DNA from: Vulgatibacter incomptus_A | GTDB lineage: Bacteria; Myxococcota; Myxococcia; Myxococcales; Vulgatibacteraceae | Assembly: GCA_040391605.1 (NCBI GenBank) | Contig: JBEBXK010000011.1 | Coordinates: 1-64,000 of the forward strand | Direction of reading: 5' to 3' | Length of the DNA stretch: 64,000 bases | In this document: piece after piece, positions 16,337-26,070 of the stretch | Numbering within the stretch: the stretch's first letter is position 1 | Layout: each line of letters opens with the position of its first letter | Program-made: the position numbers and the translations under genes | Notes under the pieces: model-generated | The model's input: only the letters and a program-made list of their open reading frames with translations | The model's database searches: none | What the model was told of the DNA's origin: nothing

Positions 16337-18138
16337 GCGCTCTCCTCATCGTCGCCCGAGCGATCCATTCGGTCGGGCGCGGAGACCCCCAGGAGGGCGA
16401 GGGCGTTGGCGAGGACCCGCTTCGTACTGGCGATCAGGAAGAGCCGCGCCGCCGTCTTGGCGGGATCGTCGGAGATCGCCTTCTCGCCGGCGCGCTTGCC
16501 CACCTCGTAGTAGTGCTGGAAGACCGCCGTCGTCTCCTGGATGTAGAAGACGATCCGATGGGGCTCCAGCGCCTGGGCCGCCCCGGAGACGACCTCGGGG
16601 AAGGCGAGGAGGCGCTTGGCCAGCTCCAGCTCTTCCGGGAGGGTCAGGGCATGGGCGTGCTCGGGCGAGAACGCCGGCCCGGGCAGCCCCGCCTCCAGCG
16701 CCCTGCGCAGGATCGACGCACAGCGGGCGTGACCGTACTGCACGTAGAAGACCGGGTTGTCCTTGCTCTGGGCCTTGGCGAGATCGACGTCGAAGTCGAG
16801 CATGGCGTCGCCTCGCCGCATCAGGAAGAAGACCCGCACCGCGTCGGAGCCCACCTCCTCCAGCAGCCAGCGCAGGGTGATGAAGTTCCCCGAGCGCTTG
16901 CCCATCTTCACCGGCTGGCCGTCCCGGAGCAGATTCACCATCTGCACGAGCACCACCTCCAGGGTCTCGGGGGGATGACCCAAGGCCTGGATCGCCGCCC
17001 GCACCCTGGGGACGTAACCGCCGTGGTCGGCGCCCCAGACGTTGATCAGCTTGTGGTAGCCGCGCTGAAGCTTGTCCCAATGGTAGGCCATGTCGGCGGC
17101 GAAGTAGGTGTAGGTGCCGTCGCCCTTGCGCAGGGGTCTGTCGACGTCGTCGCCAAACTGCGAGGAGAGAAAGACGAGCTGCGGCCTCTCGTCGACCTCG
17201 GCGTCCGGCGCGCGCTCCTGGCCCTTGGGCGGCGGGAGGACCTTCTCCTCCACGAAGCCGCGGCCCTCGAGGTCCTCGATCGCCCGGACGATGGCGCCTG
17301 AATCGTGGAGGCTCTTCTCCGAGAACCAGCGATCGAAGCCGGTGCCCAGCAGCGCGAGGTCGGGCTTGATCATCGTGTCCAGCACGACCTGGACGGCGAC
17401 CTCGGCGATGCGATCCCGCCATGGGCCGAAGGGGCCCTCCACCAGCTGCTGCCGCTCGCCTTCCGGCCAGCGCTCCAGCACCACCTTCGCGACGTCGCGG
17501 ATGTAGGCGCCCTTGTAGTCGTCCTCTCCCAGGGCGACCGCATCGAGGCCTGCGTCAGGGTGGTCCTCGGTCCAGATCTCTCGGGCCCGCACCCAGACCG
17601 AGCGCGCCAGGGCGGTGACCTGGCCGCCGCTGTCGTTGACGTAGTACTCGCGGGTGACGTCGTAGCCCGCCGCGGCGAGGAGGCGCGAGATGGCGTCGCC
17701 GGTGACGGCGCCTCTGCCATGGCCGACGTGCATGGGGCCGGTGGGGTTGGCGGAGACGTACTCCAGGAGGACCCGCTGCCCCAGCCCATCGCTCACCTCG
17801 CCGAAGCGATCGCCCTGCTCCTCCACCGAACGCAGCGCCCGGAAGAACCACGAGGGATCGATGTGGATGTTGAGGAAGCCGGGGCCTGCGATCTCCGCCT
17901 TGGCGATCCTCCCGTCGGGATCGTCCAGCTGATCGAGGAGGAGCTGGGCGATCTCCCGCGGGGGCTTGCCCACGGCGCGGGCCAGCATCATGGCCGCGTT
18001 GACGGCGAAGTCTCCGTGGGTCGGATTCCTCGGGGTCTCTACGGCGAAGGCCACCTTCTCGGCGCCATCGGGCAACAGCCCCAACGCCATGCATCGGGCG
18101 ATGGTCTCTAGGAAGATCTGGCGCACCAGCTCGCGCAT
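16333..18138 (-). CDS. argS: arginyl-tRNA synthetase
   Basis: Class I aminoacyl-tRNA synthetase (601 residues) charging tRNA-Arg. The N-terminal Add1 domain precedes the HIGH motif, seen as GPMHVGHGRG near residue 131; the KMSKS equivalent is KMGKRSGN near residue 411. The C-terminal helical domain ends near DRMDRSGDDEESA. The ATG at 18138 has GAGGG nearby; an in-frame start at 18174 adds 12 unsupported residues. It leads the argS-SPOR-cupin group. Confidence 0.96.
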   Translation of the reverse strand: MRELVRQIFLETIARCMALGLLPDGAEKVAFAVETPRNPTHGDFAVNAAMMLARAVGKPPREIAQLLLDQLDDPDGRIAKAEIAGPGFLNIHIDPSWFFRALRSVEEQGDRFGEVSDGLGQRVLLEYVSANPTGPMHVGHGRGAVTGDAISRLLAAAGYDVTREYYVNDSGGQVTALARSVWVRAREIWTEDHPDAGLDAVALGEDDYKGAYIRDVAKVVLERWPEGERQQLVEGPFGPWRDRIAEVAVQVVLDTMIKPDLALLGTGFDRWFSEKSLHDSGAIVRAIEDLEGRGFVEEKVLPPPKGQERAPDAEVDERPQLVFLSSQFGDDVDRPLRKGDGTYTYFAADMAYHWDKLQRGYHKLINVWGADHGGYVPRVRAAIQALGHPPETLEVVLVQMVNLLRDGQPVKMGKRSGNFITLRWLLEEVGSDAVRVFFLMRRGDAMLDFDVDLAKAQSKDNPVFYVQYGHARCASILRRALEAGLPGPAFSPEHAHALTLPEELELAKRLLAFPEVVSGAAQALEPHRIVFYIQETTAVFQHYYEVGKRAGEKAISDDPAKTAARLFLIASTKRVLANALALLGVSAPDRMDRSGDDEESA

Positions 18139-18321
18139 CTCATACCCTCGGGTCTGGGCGAAGATCGCCCTCACAATGAATCTTCATACCGCAAGGCGTC
18201 GCAGGCCCATGATCCGAGCCTGTGAAGAGATCGCCCCCCGCAGAGGGCGCGGGCGATTCCTTGCGCTCCCGCCCCGCATGAGCGGCGCTTCATCGCGGGC
18301 TCGCAGGAGGCCGCGGCTCCT

Positions 18322-19611
18322 TCACGGTTCCCCGACGCCGATGCGCCGCGGGATACCATGATCGGAGGCCACGCGCGCGACCCTTTTCGTGGGGCCCTGC
18401 GCCCTGGCGATGGTGTCCCACGCGTAACAGCGAGGGCATCGAAAGAAGAATTGGGTGAGCTCCATCGCGCAGTCGCCGCAGAGGAAGGGGCGCGGTGGAT
18501 TCCCCGGGCCCTTGACGATGGCGCGACTGGACCTGCCGCCCTCCCCGCAGTCGACGAAGGCCCGGATCTCCAGGCGGAGATCGTCGTCGGTGGAACCATC
18601 CAGCAGGAGTTCGCCCAGCTCGAGCCGGGCCTCCGCCTCCTGCGGATCTGCCTCGAGGATCAGGCGGAGCTGACGGGCCGCCTCCGGCGCCAACCGGCGC
18701 CTCCGCAGGTGCCGCGCCAGGGCCAGCCGCAGCGAGAGATCCTCCGGCGTCCGCTCCAGCCGCCCCTCCAGGAAAGCCCCCAACTCGGCATAGGCGCCTC
18801 GGGCGGCGAAGGCCGCCTCCAGCAGGGGGAAGATCGCCGGCAGGACCTCCGGCTTCCGCTCGTGGGCCTCCCCCAGGGCGGCAGCCGCTGCGCCGCCATC
18901 CCCTCGGGCCAGCGCGACCTCGGCTCTGGCGACGAAGGCGTCGGCGCAGCGTGGATCCGCCTCAAAGGCGCGCTCCAGGGCGAGCTCGGCTTCGTCCAGT
19001 CGCAGCTCGACCAGCAACTTGCGGGCGTGGCCGGCGTGGAGGTGCGCCGCGAGGATCGGCGACGATGCCCCCAACTCCACCAGCCGCCGCTGATGCGCCG
19101 CGGCCCGCTCCCAATCCCCGGTCTCCTCGCAGATCTCCCGCAGCTCCCGAAGCGCCTCGCGATGGTCGGGCGCGTCGGCCAGGACGCGCTCCAGGGACTC
19201 GGTGGCCCGCGAGAACATCCCCAGCCGGCGGAAGTCCACCCCCAGCTCGTACTCCGCCGATCGTCGCCAATCCGCGGCGATCCCCGGCAGCGCCAGGATC
19301 CCCTCATGTAGTCGCACCGCCCGGACCAGATCGCCCTTTCGTCGAAAGTGCGCGCCCAGCGCGAAGGAGGTCGCGAGGGCGTCAGACTCGGTGGAAGAGC
19401 GGCCGGCGAGCTCCTCGAGGGCACCCTCGGAGTCACCCTCGAGCACGTAGCGGAAGGACGAGAGGAACGCCCTGCCCCCGCTTCGCTCGGCAGGCTCGAC
19501 CCGGCGCTTGCCCGCCGCCGCCACCAGGACGCCGACGATCGCCCCGAGTGAGATGCCGAGGAGCGCTGCCCAGAGGAGGTTGGCGACGAGAGGATCCAAT
19601 AGGTGAGGCAC
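18322..19611 (-). CDS. lapB: LapB/YciM-like TPR protein with rubredoxin-type zinc ribbon
   Basis: A 429-residue protein with an N-terminal membrane helix (residues 9-33), then tandem TPR-like helical repeats (about 50-370), and a C-terminal CGDCAMELTQFFFRCPRC: two CxxC pairs forming the rubredoxin-type metal site. This is the exact architecture of LapB (YciM), which controls lipopolysaccharide synthesis with FtsH/LpxC in enterobacteria. Whether LPS control is kept in this lineage is inference. The start is GTG at 19611, with no clear ribosome site. Confidence 0.85.
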   Translation of the reverse strand: MPHLLDPLVANLLWAALLGISLGAIVGVLVAAAGKRRVEPAERSGGRAFLSSFRYVLEGDSEGALEELAGRSSTESDALATSFALGAHFRRKGDLVRAVRLHEGILALPGIAADWRRSAEYELGVDFRRLGMFSRATESLERVLADAPDHREALRELREICEETGDWERAAAHQRRLVELGASSPILAAHLHAGHARKLLVELRLDEAELALERAFEADPRCADAFVARAEVALARGDGGAAAAALGEAHERKPEVLPAIFPLLEAAFAARGAYAELGAFLEGRLERTPEDLSLRLALARHLRRRRLAPEAARQLRLILEADPQEAEARLELGELLLDGSTDDDLRLEIRAFVDCGEGGRSSRAIVKGPGNPPRPFLCGDCAMELTQFFFRCPRCYAWDTIARAQGPTKRVARVASDHGIPRRIGVGEP

Positions 19612-19757
19612 GATAGCAGATGGGCGCGCCCTGCGTTGCGCGACGCTACGTGGCCGCCTGCCTGAGCCAGCGGCCCAGCCGGAGGCGCGACGTCGATACG
19701 CCCGCTTCCCGAGAGAGAGCTCTCGTTGCGCTCACTCGCCTCCGGATCGCGAGCGTT

Positions 19758-20258
19758 TCAGCCTTGGGGGCCGAGGGCGCGGTCGAAGGCGGGGCGGAGC
19801 TTGGCCCAGGACGAGTCCAGATGCTCCGGGATCACCCGGGTCTCCGCCAGAACCGGCATGAAGTTCACGTCGCCGGCCCAGCGGGGCACCACATGCCAGT
19901 GGAGGTGATCGGCGATCCCCGCGCCGGCGGCCCGGCCCAGGTTCATCCCGACGTTCATGGCGTCCGGCCCGTAGACCTCACGGACCACGCCGATGGAGAG
20001 GCGCAAGGTGCGCTGCAGATCATCGAAGGCGTCGTCGTCCAGGTCGGCGGGATCCGCCACGTGGGCCCGGGGGACCACCATCAGGTGTCCGTTGTTGTAG
20101 GGGAACTTGTTCAAGATCACGAAGGACGAGGCCGAGCGTCCCAGGATCAGCCGCTCCCTGTCGCGATCTTCACCTGGGAAGACGCAGAAGATGCAGCCAT
20201 CCACCTTCTCCGCGCCCTCGATGAAGGCGAGGCGCCAGGGCGCCCAGAGTCGTTCCAT
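19758..20258 (-). CDS. HIT-family nucleotide-binding protein
   Basis: A 166-residue histidine-triad protein with the motif HLHWHVVPRW near residue 118 and GRAAGAGIADH before it. CIFC near the N-terminus may bind zinc. This is the ~160-residue AP4A phosphorylase-like HIT subgroup; such proteins hydrolyse or phosphorolyse dinucleotide or AMP conjugates. ATG 20258 is preferred over GTG 20261 because GAGGAAG lies just upstream. It is a single gene between LapB and SppA. Confidence 0.88.
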   Translation of the reverse strand: MERLWAPWRLAFIEGAEKVDGCIFCVFPGEDRDRERLILGRSASSFVILNKFPYNNGHLMVVPRAHVADPADLDDDAFDDLQRTLRLSIGVVREVYGPDAMNVGMNLGRAAGAGIADHLHWHVVPRWAGDVNFMPVLAETRVIPEHLDSSWAKLRPAFDRALGPQG

Positions 20259-20368
20259 CACTTCCTCGAAGTCGAAGTGCGCGGTTCAGAGCGATTCTCT
20301 CACTTGCGCTCCGCGCGAAGGGCTCATGTTGCCGCGGAGTTGGTGCAACTCCGCGCAAACTCCTAGTA

Positions 20369-21292
20369 CTAGTACCCCGGAAGCCGGTACTCGACCCGGT
20401 CCGCGCCGGCCTCGCCGCGAAGCTGCGCGTTCAGCTCGGAGGCCGCCGCCCGGACGGCCTCGCGGACGCTGCCGTTCACGAAGGATTGGAAGAAGAGCGG
20501 CTCATCCTTCGCCGGATAGACCAGCTTGGGCTCGCCCTGGATCCCGGCGAGCTCACCGGCGAGGGTCACCGCGTCGTTGAAGTTCCCGAGATCGTCGACC
20601 AACCCTGCCGCTTGCGCCTGCTCGCCGGTGAGGATCCTGCCGTCGGCGATCTTGCGGACGTCCTCCACCGGGATCCCCCGCCCGTCCGCTACCGCGGCGA
20701 CGAACTGTCGATAGACATCGTCGATCAAGCCCTGGAAGACGGCGCGATCCTCCTCGGAGAACGGCCGGAATGGGTTGCCGATATCCTTGGCGGGGCCGCT
20801 CTTCACCGTGTTCATCTGGAAGCCGATCTTGTCGGCGATCTCGGTGAGATTGGGGAGCTGGGTGATCACGCCGATGGAGCCGGTGATGGTGCCGGGGTTG
20901 GCGACGATCCGGGTCGCCGGCGCGGCGAGGTAGTAGCCACCGGAGGCTGCGACGTTGCCCATGGAGACCACCACCTGCTTGCGCTCGGCCAGCCGCTTCA
21001 CCTCCGCGTAGATCTCCTGGGAGGGCGCGACCGAGCCGCCGGGAGAATCCACCCGGACGATGACGGCCTTGATCTTGTCGTCGTCGAGGAAGCGATGCAG
21101 GTCCCGGACGTGTTTATCACTATCCGAAATTGGGCCTATCACATCGACCACCCCGACGTTGCCGGAGGAGGCGAAGCGACCGTGGCCGCCGCCGCGACCC
21201 ACCACCGCGACGGCGAGGATCACGAAGGCGAAGAGGGCCAGGAAGAGGCCCCCGAAGATCACGCCCAGGACGATGGCGGCTCTGCGATCCAC
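20369..21292 (-). CDS. sppA: signal peptide peptidase SppA, short form
   Basis: A 307-residue serine peptidase of the S49 family. One N-terminal membrane helix (residues 7-30) anchors it; the nucleophile is the Ser in NVAASGGYYLA (about residue 112) and the general-base Lys is in KSGPAKDIG (about 165), as in Bacillus SppA. It digests remnant signal peptides in the membrane. The GTG start at 21292 follows the LysM gene stop by three bases, so the two are cotranscribed. Confidence 0.94.
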   Translation of the reverse strand: MDRRAAIVLGVIFGGLFLALFAFVILAVAVVGRGGGHGRFASSGNVGVVDVIGPISDSDKHVRDLHRFLDDDKIKAVIVRVDSPGGSVAPSQEIYAEVKRLAERKQVVVSMGNVAASGGYYLAAPATRIVANPGTITGSIGVITQLPNLTEIADKIGFQMNTVKSGPAKDIGNPFRPFSEEDRAVFQGLIDDVYRQFVAAVADGRGIPVEDVRKIADGRILTGEQAQAAGLVDDLGNFNDAVTLAGELAGIQGEPKLVYPAKDEPLFFQSFVNGSVREAVRAAASELNAQLRGEAGADRVEYRLPGY

Positions 21293-21295
21293 TGG

Positions 21296-22456
21296 CTATC
21301 GCTCCGCGATCGTGGCGCGCATCTCGACCCGATCGCCCTGGCGCAGCTCGCGGAGCGAGCTCACCACCAGCGCCACCGAGGCCTCGGGCCTGGCCTCCAC
21401 CACCATCACCTCGCCGATTCGCTCCGCCGGGAGCTCGTCGTCGTAGCGAGGCGTGAAGCCATCGTCGTCCAGGCCGTCGGTGGCGCGGACCACCGAGAAG
21501 GTATTTCCCTTCGCCACACCGTGGGTGAGCCCCTTGTCCAGAAAGACGAAGTGGCCCTGGGCGAGCTCGGCGACGTCGTCATCCATCGTCCCGGCGATGA
21601 CGCCGGCGACGTCTCGAGCGTTCTCGATCCGATGGACCTGATGGCTGAGCTGGACCCCCACGGGCCCCACCATGTCTCCGCGGCTGATCTCCATGGTCGC
21701 CCGATCGATCATCGCCGTGACGTACCTCTGCTTCGGATTCGCGTCCACCACCTTCGCCGAGCCCAGAATCCGGATTACGGAGCCGAGGCTCGAGCCGGAG
21801 TCGGGGTGCTGGATGGCGCGCTCGATCCGGAAGATCACGTACTTCGTGCCCTCACGTGCGGCGTCTCGTCGATCCATCTCGAGGTAGATCCTGTCTCCCT
21901 CGTAGAGGAGCTCCTTCTCTTCCCACGACTTGGCGATGCGTCCGGCGCGGCCCAGCTCCTCGTCGGTGGCGAAGCCGACCCTGGCGACCTGCTGGCTCCC
22001 ATGGCCCCGATAGCCGATGGTGCCGGCGATGCTGACCTCGTCCTCCATCAGCGGCTCGCCCTCCGCGGCAGCCGGGGTGGCGGCGACGACCGCGGCCTCC
22101 TGGCCTTCGATGGCCTGGCCGAAGCGGACCTCGTCGCCGGGGTAGATCCAATGGGGATTCTCGATCTGCGGGTTGAAGGACCAGACCTTGGGCCAGTACC
22201 AGGGGCTCCCCAGATACTTGGACGAGAGATCCCAGAGGGTGTCACCCTTCTCCACCACGTGTCGATCGCCCTCGACCCTGGTCTCCCCGCCTTCCACGGC
22301 GCCGCCCAAATCGCGGGAGGAGGGATCCCCGGCGAGATCGGGCAAGGTGTACTCGTCCGAGGCGTCGCCATCGGTCTGGCCCCTGGCGAGGTGCGAGCTT
22401 CCTGCGACTGGCAGCGCCACCAAGAGGGCGGCCAGGGTCTGGAGGGTGCGGCGCAT
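21296..22456 (-). CDS. exported LysM-domain protein
   Basis: A 386-residue protein with a cleavable-looking signal peptide (TLAALLVALPVAGSSHLARG). A LysM domain covers about residues 67-115: HVVEKGDTLWDLSSKYLG then PQIENPHWIYPGDEV, the usual peptidoglycan-binding fold. The remaining ~260 residues form a beta-rich region without a recognised family. A GGAAG site precedes the ATG. It stands 15 bases after the YbgF-like gene and three bases before sppA, suggesting an envelope operon. Confidence 0.88.
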   Translation of the reverse strand: MRRTLQTLAALLVALPVAGSSHLARGQTDGDASDEYTLPDLAGDPSSRDLGGAVEGGETRVEGDRHVVEKGDTLWDLSSKYLGSPWYWPKVWSFNPQIENPHWIYPGDEVRFGQAIEGQEAAVVAATPAAAEGEPLMEDEVSIAGTIGYRGHGSQQVARVGFATDEELGRAGRIAKSWEEKELLYEGDRIYLEMDRRDAAREGTKYVIFRIERAIQHPDSGSSLGSVIRILGSAKVVDANPKQRYVTAMIDRATMEISRGDMVGPVGVQLSHQVHRIENARDVAGVIAGTMDDDVAELAQGHFVFLDKGLTHGVAKGNTFSVVRATDGLDDDGFTPRYDDELPAERIGEVMVVEARPEASVALVVSSLRELRQGDRVEMRATIAER

Positions 22457-22471
22457 GGGATCTTCCTTCCT

Positions 22472-23305
22472 TCAGCGTGCAGCGAGATGAACTTGGGCGC
22501 GGGTGGCGGCGACGCTCGTCGGATGATCCTGGAGGAGCCGCTGGAAGGCGGCCTGCGCTGCCGAAGCGCGACCCAACTCCAAACAAGTTTCACCGTAGCG
22601 CAGCAGGGCCTCCGGCACCACATCGCCGGCGGGAAAGTCTCGCACCACACGCTCGTAGGCCTGAAGGGCGTTGCCCGGCTTGTGCAGCGCGCGCCAGGCG
22701 TCTCCCTGGGCCAGCACGGCGTCGTCCGTCCGGGACTCCCGGGGCGAGGTCCGGACGAAGCGCTCCAGCAGCTCCAGGGCGCGGGCCGGATCCCCGTCCT
22801 CCAACGCCTCGAGCCCCGCCTCGAAGTCGCCGCGGGGCTGCCCGGCTTCGACGTCCGGCAGCAGGAGATCCACCACGGTGGGGAGCGCCGGGGCGGCGTC
22901 AGGGCCGCCGGTGGGCGTGGGCGCCAGAGGTCGAGGCGCCCTGGGCGCCCGACCCTGCGGCTTCGAGCCGCCTACCGCGATGAAGGCGTAGGAGTCCTCC
23001 TCCTCGGCCTCCTCGGGCTCCTGCTCCGCCGCCTTCGGCGCGAGACGGACCACCTGGAGATCCTTGGGCGGGACGTGCCGGCTGGCGGAGGGCGCCGCCT
23101 GGGGCTCCTTCCGCGAGCGGGCGGCGAGCTGCGCCTCCAGGGCCCGGAGCTTGCGACGATCCCGCTCCCGCTCGGCGCGGAGCCCGCGCACCTCCTCCTG
23201 CAGCAGCCGCAGCTCCTCGGGGCTGTTCGGAGGAGGGGCATGGGCGCAGCCGACGAGGGCCGCGGCGGCGGGTGCGGCGAGCCATGCAAAGAGGCGCGGT
23301 CTCAA
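22472..23305 (-). CDS. YbgF/CpoB-like lipoprotein with coiled coil and TPRs
   Basis: A 277-residue lipoprotein (lipobox ALVGC). After it, residues 28-65 form a coiled coil (SPEELRLLQEEVRGLRAERE), then a Pro/Ala-rich linker, then TPR-like repeats from about 150 (FEAGLEALEDGDPARALELLERFVRTSP and the following ALQAYERVVRDFPAG). Coiled coil plus TPR is the CpoB/YbgF pattern, which links outer-membrane constriction to peptidoglycan synthesis, although no tol-pal genes are next to it. The start is TTG at 23305; no ATG fits the signal peptide. Confidence 0.8.
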   Translation of the reverse strand: MRPRLFAWLAAPAAAALVGCAHAPPPNSPEELRLLQEEVRGLRAERERDRRKLRALEAQLAARSRKEPQAAPSASRHVPPKDLQVVRLAPKAAEQEPEEAEEEDSYAFIAVGGSKPQGRAPRAPRPLAPTPTGGPDAAPALPTVVDLLLPDVEAGQPRGDFEAGLEALEDGDPARALELLERFVRTSPRESRTDDAVLAQGDAWRALHKPGNALQAYERVVRDFPAGDVVPEALLRYGETCLELGRASAAQAAFQRLLQDHPTSVAATRAQVHLAAR

Positions 23306-23395
23306 GCGGCAGGATCCTGAAAAATCAGAGGAAATGCCGCGATGCTAGGAGCGGGCGGGCGAGCTGTCAAGAAAGCGGCGGCCCCCCAAGCGGCT

Positions 23396-24145
23396 TCATC
23401 CACAGCGGATGAAGGAGAGGTGGCGGCCCGTGTGACCACGGTCGCGGCGGTGGCTGAAGAAGAGTCCCGCTTCACAGGAGGTGCAGCCGCCCACCTCGGC
23501 GATCCGCTCGGGATGCACACCCGCCTCCTGAAGGAGCAGGCGATTGGAATGGCGCAGATCGACCTGGCGTCCGGAGATCACCGCGGCGCCGAGCCTGGAG
23601 GCGAAGCGCGCCGCCACCTCGGGAGCGGTCTGGTAGCAACAGGGGCCGATGGCCGGGCCGATCGCGGCCCGCAGCTCTCGAGCAGGAGCGCCGGCGGCCT
23701 CGAGGGCGGCGACGGCCCCCAAGACCACCTCCGCCAGGGTGCCCCGCCATCCCGCGTGGACCGCGGCTACCGCGCGAGTGTCGGGATGGGCGAGGAGGAT
23801 CGGGACGCAATCTGCGGTGCGCACCGCCGGTACCAGGCCTCGCTCCCGAGCCATCAACGCGTCGCCCTCCTCCTCTTCCTGCCCGTCCGAGCCCAGCAGG
23901 ATCACCTCCGCGCCATGGACCTGACGGGCGGTCCGAAAAGCGGAAGGAGCGAAGCCGGCCGCCGCTGCGAGGCGGGCGAGGTTCTCCTGCACGGCAGCGC
24001 CATCGTCGCCCACGCCAGCGCCGAGGTTCAGCGAGTCGAAGGCGCCCCGGGAGACCCCGCCCGTGCGGATGGAGAAGCCGTGGACGAAGCCCTCAGCGGC
24101 GAGGGCCTCGTCGCGAAGGAAGAGCGTGTCGTCTTGGAGATGCAC
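23396..24145 (-). CDS. pgeF: peptidoglycan editing factor PgeF / purine nucleosidase-type laccase-domain protein
   Basis: A 249-residue member of the YfiH/PgeF family. Conserved metal and active-site motifs are present: RQVHGAEV, ADCVPILLA, VHAGWRGT and IGPCCYQ. Members remove misincorporated L-Ser muropeptides (PgeF) or act on purine nucleosides. GTG 24145 is chosen because the frame to 24310 has no supported start and a CCGAGGA site lies correctly spaced before the GTG. It is separate from the YbgF-LysM-SppA group by about 90 bases. Confidence 0.92.
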   Translation of the reverse strand: MHLQDDTLFLRDEALAAEGFVHGFSIRTGGVSRGAFDSLNLGAGVGDDGAAVQENLARLAAAAGFAPSAFRTARQVHGAEVILLGSDGQEEEEGDALMARERGLVPAVRTADCVPILLAHPDTRAVAAVHAGWRGTLAEVVLGAVAALEAAGAPARELRAAIGPAIGPCCYQTAPEVAARFASRLGAAVISGRQVDLRHSNRLLLQEAGVHPERIAEVGGCTSCEAGLFFSHRRDRGHTGRHLSFIRCG

Positions 24146-24590
24146 AGCGGATCCTCGGGATTGCGAAATGAAACACCATCTCGAGGGCGAGCATGACAGC
24201 TCCCTTCGCCTCACGCACGTGTCGAACGAGGGGAGCTTTCGAGGGGCCGCTCCGGCCGGAAGGCCCGGACACCCTGGGACAGAGACTCCCCGGATCCGTC
24301 TCTTCGTCACTCACGGGCGGCTCCGGCGAGGCTCCCCTCATATGGCTCTCGGGAGGCGCTCCGCTGGCTCAGTTCAAGCTCCGCTTCGGCGAGGGTGCGC
24401 GAGCCCGCACATGGGACGTTCGGAACATCAGCCCCATCATCCACAGATCGCGCGGCTCGCGGAGCCCGCCGTATATGGGGACGTTCTCCCCTTTGCGGAG
24501 GCGGCCGTTGCTGGTAGTGTCCGTTCATCGTAGCTGGCATCCACGTGGTTGACGACGGGTGATGGCTAGGAGCATCGGGGTCGACGCAAC
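24146..24590. other. divergent intergenic region without a recognised gene
   Basis: 445 bases between the divergent pgeF and diguanylate cyclase genes. Open frames here have Arg/Ser/Pro-rich products and no ribosome sites. I see no tRNA, riboswitch or clear promoter. Confidence 0.6.
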
Positions 24591-26051
24591 GTGGCAGATG
24601 CATTTCATCGTTCGCTCATTTGGCGCATCGGTATCGGGGCGGGGCTCGGCGCCGCCGCCGTCGCGTTGATCTCCGAAGCGATCGGTCTCGTCGAGACGCC
24701 GGCCGGCAGCGGCCCCGCCCCCCTCTTCCTCTGGGTGGCCGCCCTCTCCCTCTGCAGCGGCGCCCTCGCCTCCCTCGTCGCCAGACGCGTCACCTCTCGT
24801 GATGGGGCCGACGCCTCTGCCGGGCGGGAGCGCTTCAGCCCCAGCGGCTTCGACCGCCACGACGAGACCACCGAGGAGATCGTCCTCCCGCCAGCCGACC
24901 CGCGCCAGGTCGAGCTGGCCAACCTCCATCTGGCGTCCAGGCTGCGGGAGCTCACCCTGCTTCACGACGTCACCCGCTCCCTCACCTCGACCCTCGAGCT
25001 CGACGAGCTCTTCCGCCGGCTCACCGAGCTGATCGGCGCCACCCGCCAGTTCGACTCTTTCGCGATCCTCACCATGGACGACGAGCACTCCGGTCTGACG
25101 GTGCGCACCTCCTTCGGCTTCCTCCCCGCCCTCGATCCCTCGGGGATCCGGCTGCCCTTCACCGACGACACCTGTGGCAGGGTCGTCCAGAGCCGGGAGC
25201 ACCTCTTCACCACCGCCATCCCGATGGACCGCAGCCGCCTGGAGGGCCTCGGCTGGACCCCCTCCTACGCCAACCTCCTCACCGTCGCGATGAAGCATAA
25301 GGATCGGGTGGAGGGCCTCCTGGTCTTCGCCAGGGGGAGCGATCGGCCCTTCGCGGTTGAGGACGTCGAGCTGCTGCGGAACATCTCCGGCCAGGCGGCC
25401 CTCGCCATCTCCAACGCCCGCCTCTTCGAGCAGACGGTGAAGCTCTCTCTCACCGATCCGCTCACCGGCCTCCACAACCGCCGCCACTTCTTCGCCAGGC
25501 TCGACCTGGAGGTGATGCGGGCGAGGCGCTACGACGGCATCGTCTCGGTGGCGATGATCGACATCGATCACTTCAAGAACCTCAACGACACCAGCGGCCA
25601 CGCCGCAGGCGACGTGGTCCTTCAGGTGATGGCGGAGATCCTCCAATCGAATGTGCGGCGGGTCGACACCGTGGCGCGCTACGGCGGCGAGGAGTTCTGT
25701 GTGATCCTCCCCAACGTCACGAAGGTCGAGGCCGGCGTCGCCGCCGAGAAGGTGCGCCGCCTGATCGAGGAGTCCAACTTCCCCGGAGGCGAGGGCCAGC
25801 CCGGCGGCCGGATCACCGCCTCGGTTGGCTACGCGACCTTCCCCGAGGACGCCGACGACGTGGACAGCCTCCTCGACGCTGCCGACGTCGCCCTCTACGC
25901 AGCCAAGCGCGGTGGCCGCAACCGCTCCCTCCCCTTCGACCCTGCCCTCCGCCCCTCCGAACCCAAGCTCGTGGCCCCCATCAACAAGGCCCCTGCCGAG
26001 CCCGCCAGCGCTGAGCCCGCTCCCCGATCAGCCGGCAGCCGCGCCTCCTGA
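24591..26051 (+). CDS. membrane-anchored GAF-GGDEF diguanylate cyclase
   Basis: A 486-residue signalling protein making cyclic di-GMP. Two N-terminal membrane helices (residues 10-30 and 42-65) lead into a short coiled coil, a GAF sensory domain (about 105-285) and a GGDEF domain (about 290-455). The A-site is GGEEF (residues 365-369) and the I-site RRVD lies five residues before it, so product inhibition is expected. The C-terminal ~30 residues are Pro/Ala-rich. The start is GTG at 24591 with GGGG upstream. It stands alone on the plus strand facing the AglZ-like gene. Confidence 0.93.
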   Translation: MADAFHRSLIWRIGIGAGLGAAAVALISEAIGLVETPAGSGPAPLFLWVAALSLCSGALASLVARRVTSRDGADASAGRERFSPSGFDRHDETTEEIVLPPADPRQVELANLHLASRLRELTLLHDVTRSLTSTLELDELFRRLTELIGATRQFDSFAILTMDDEHSGLTVRTSFGFLPALDPSGIRLPFTDDTCGRVVQSREHLFTTAIPMDRSRLEGLGWTPSYANLLTVAMKHKDRVEGLLVFARGSDRPFAVEDVELLRNISGQAALAISNARLFEQTVKLSLTDPLTGLHNRRHFFARLDLEVMRARRYDGIVSVAMIDIDHFKNLNDTSGHAAGDVVLQVMAEILQSNVRRVDTVARYGGEEFCVILPNVTKVEAGVAAEKVRRLIEESNFPGGEGQPGGRITASVGYATFPEDADDVDSLLDAADVALYAAKRGGRNRSLPFDPALRPSEPKLVAPINKAPAEPASAEPAPRSAGSRAS

Positions 26052-26070
26052 CCCAGCCGAGGCAGACGCT

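Noticed and set aside
20486..23320. 944-codon plus-strand frame
   Set aside because: Antisense of sppA, LysM and YbgF-like genes; same composition artefact.
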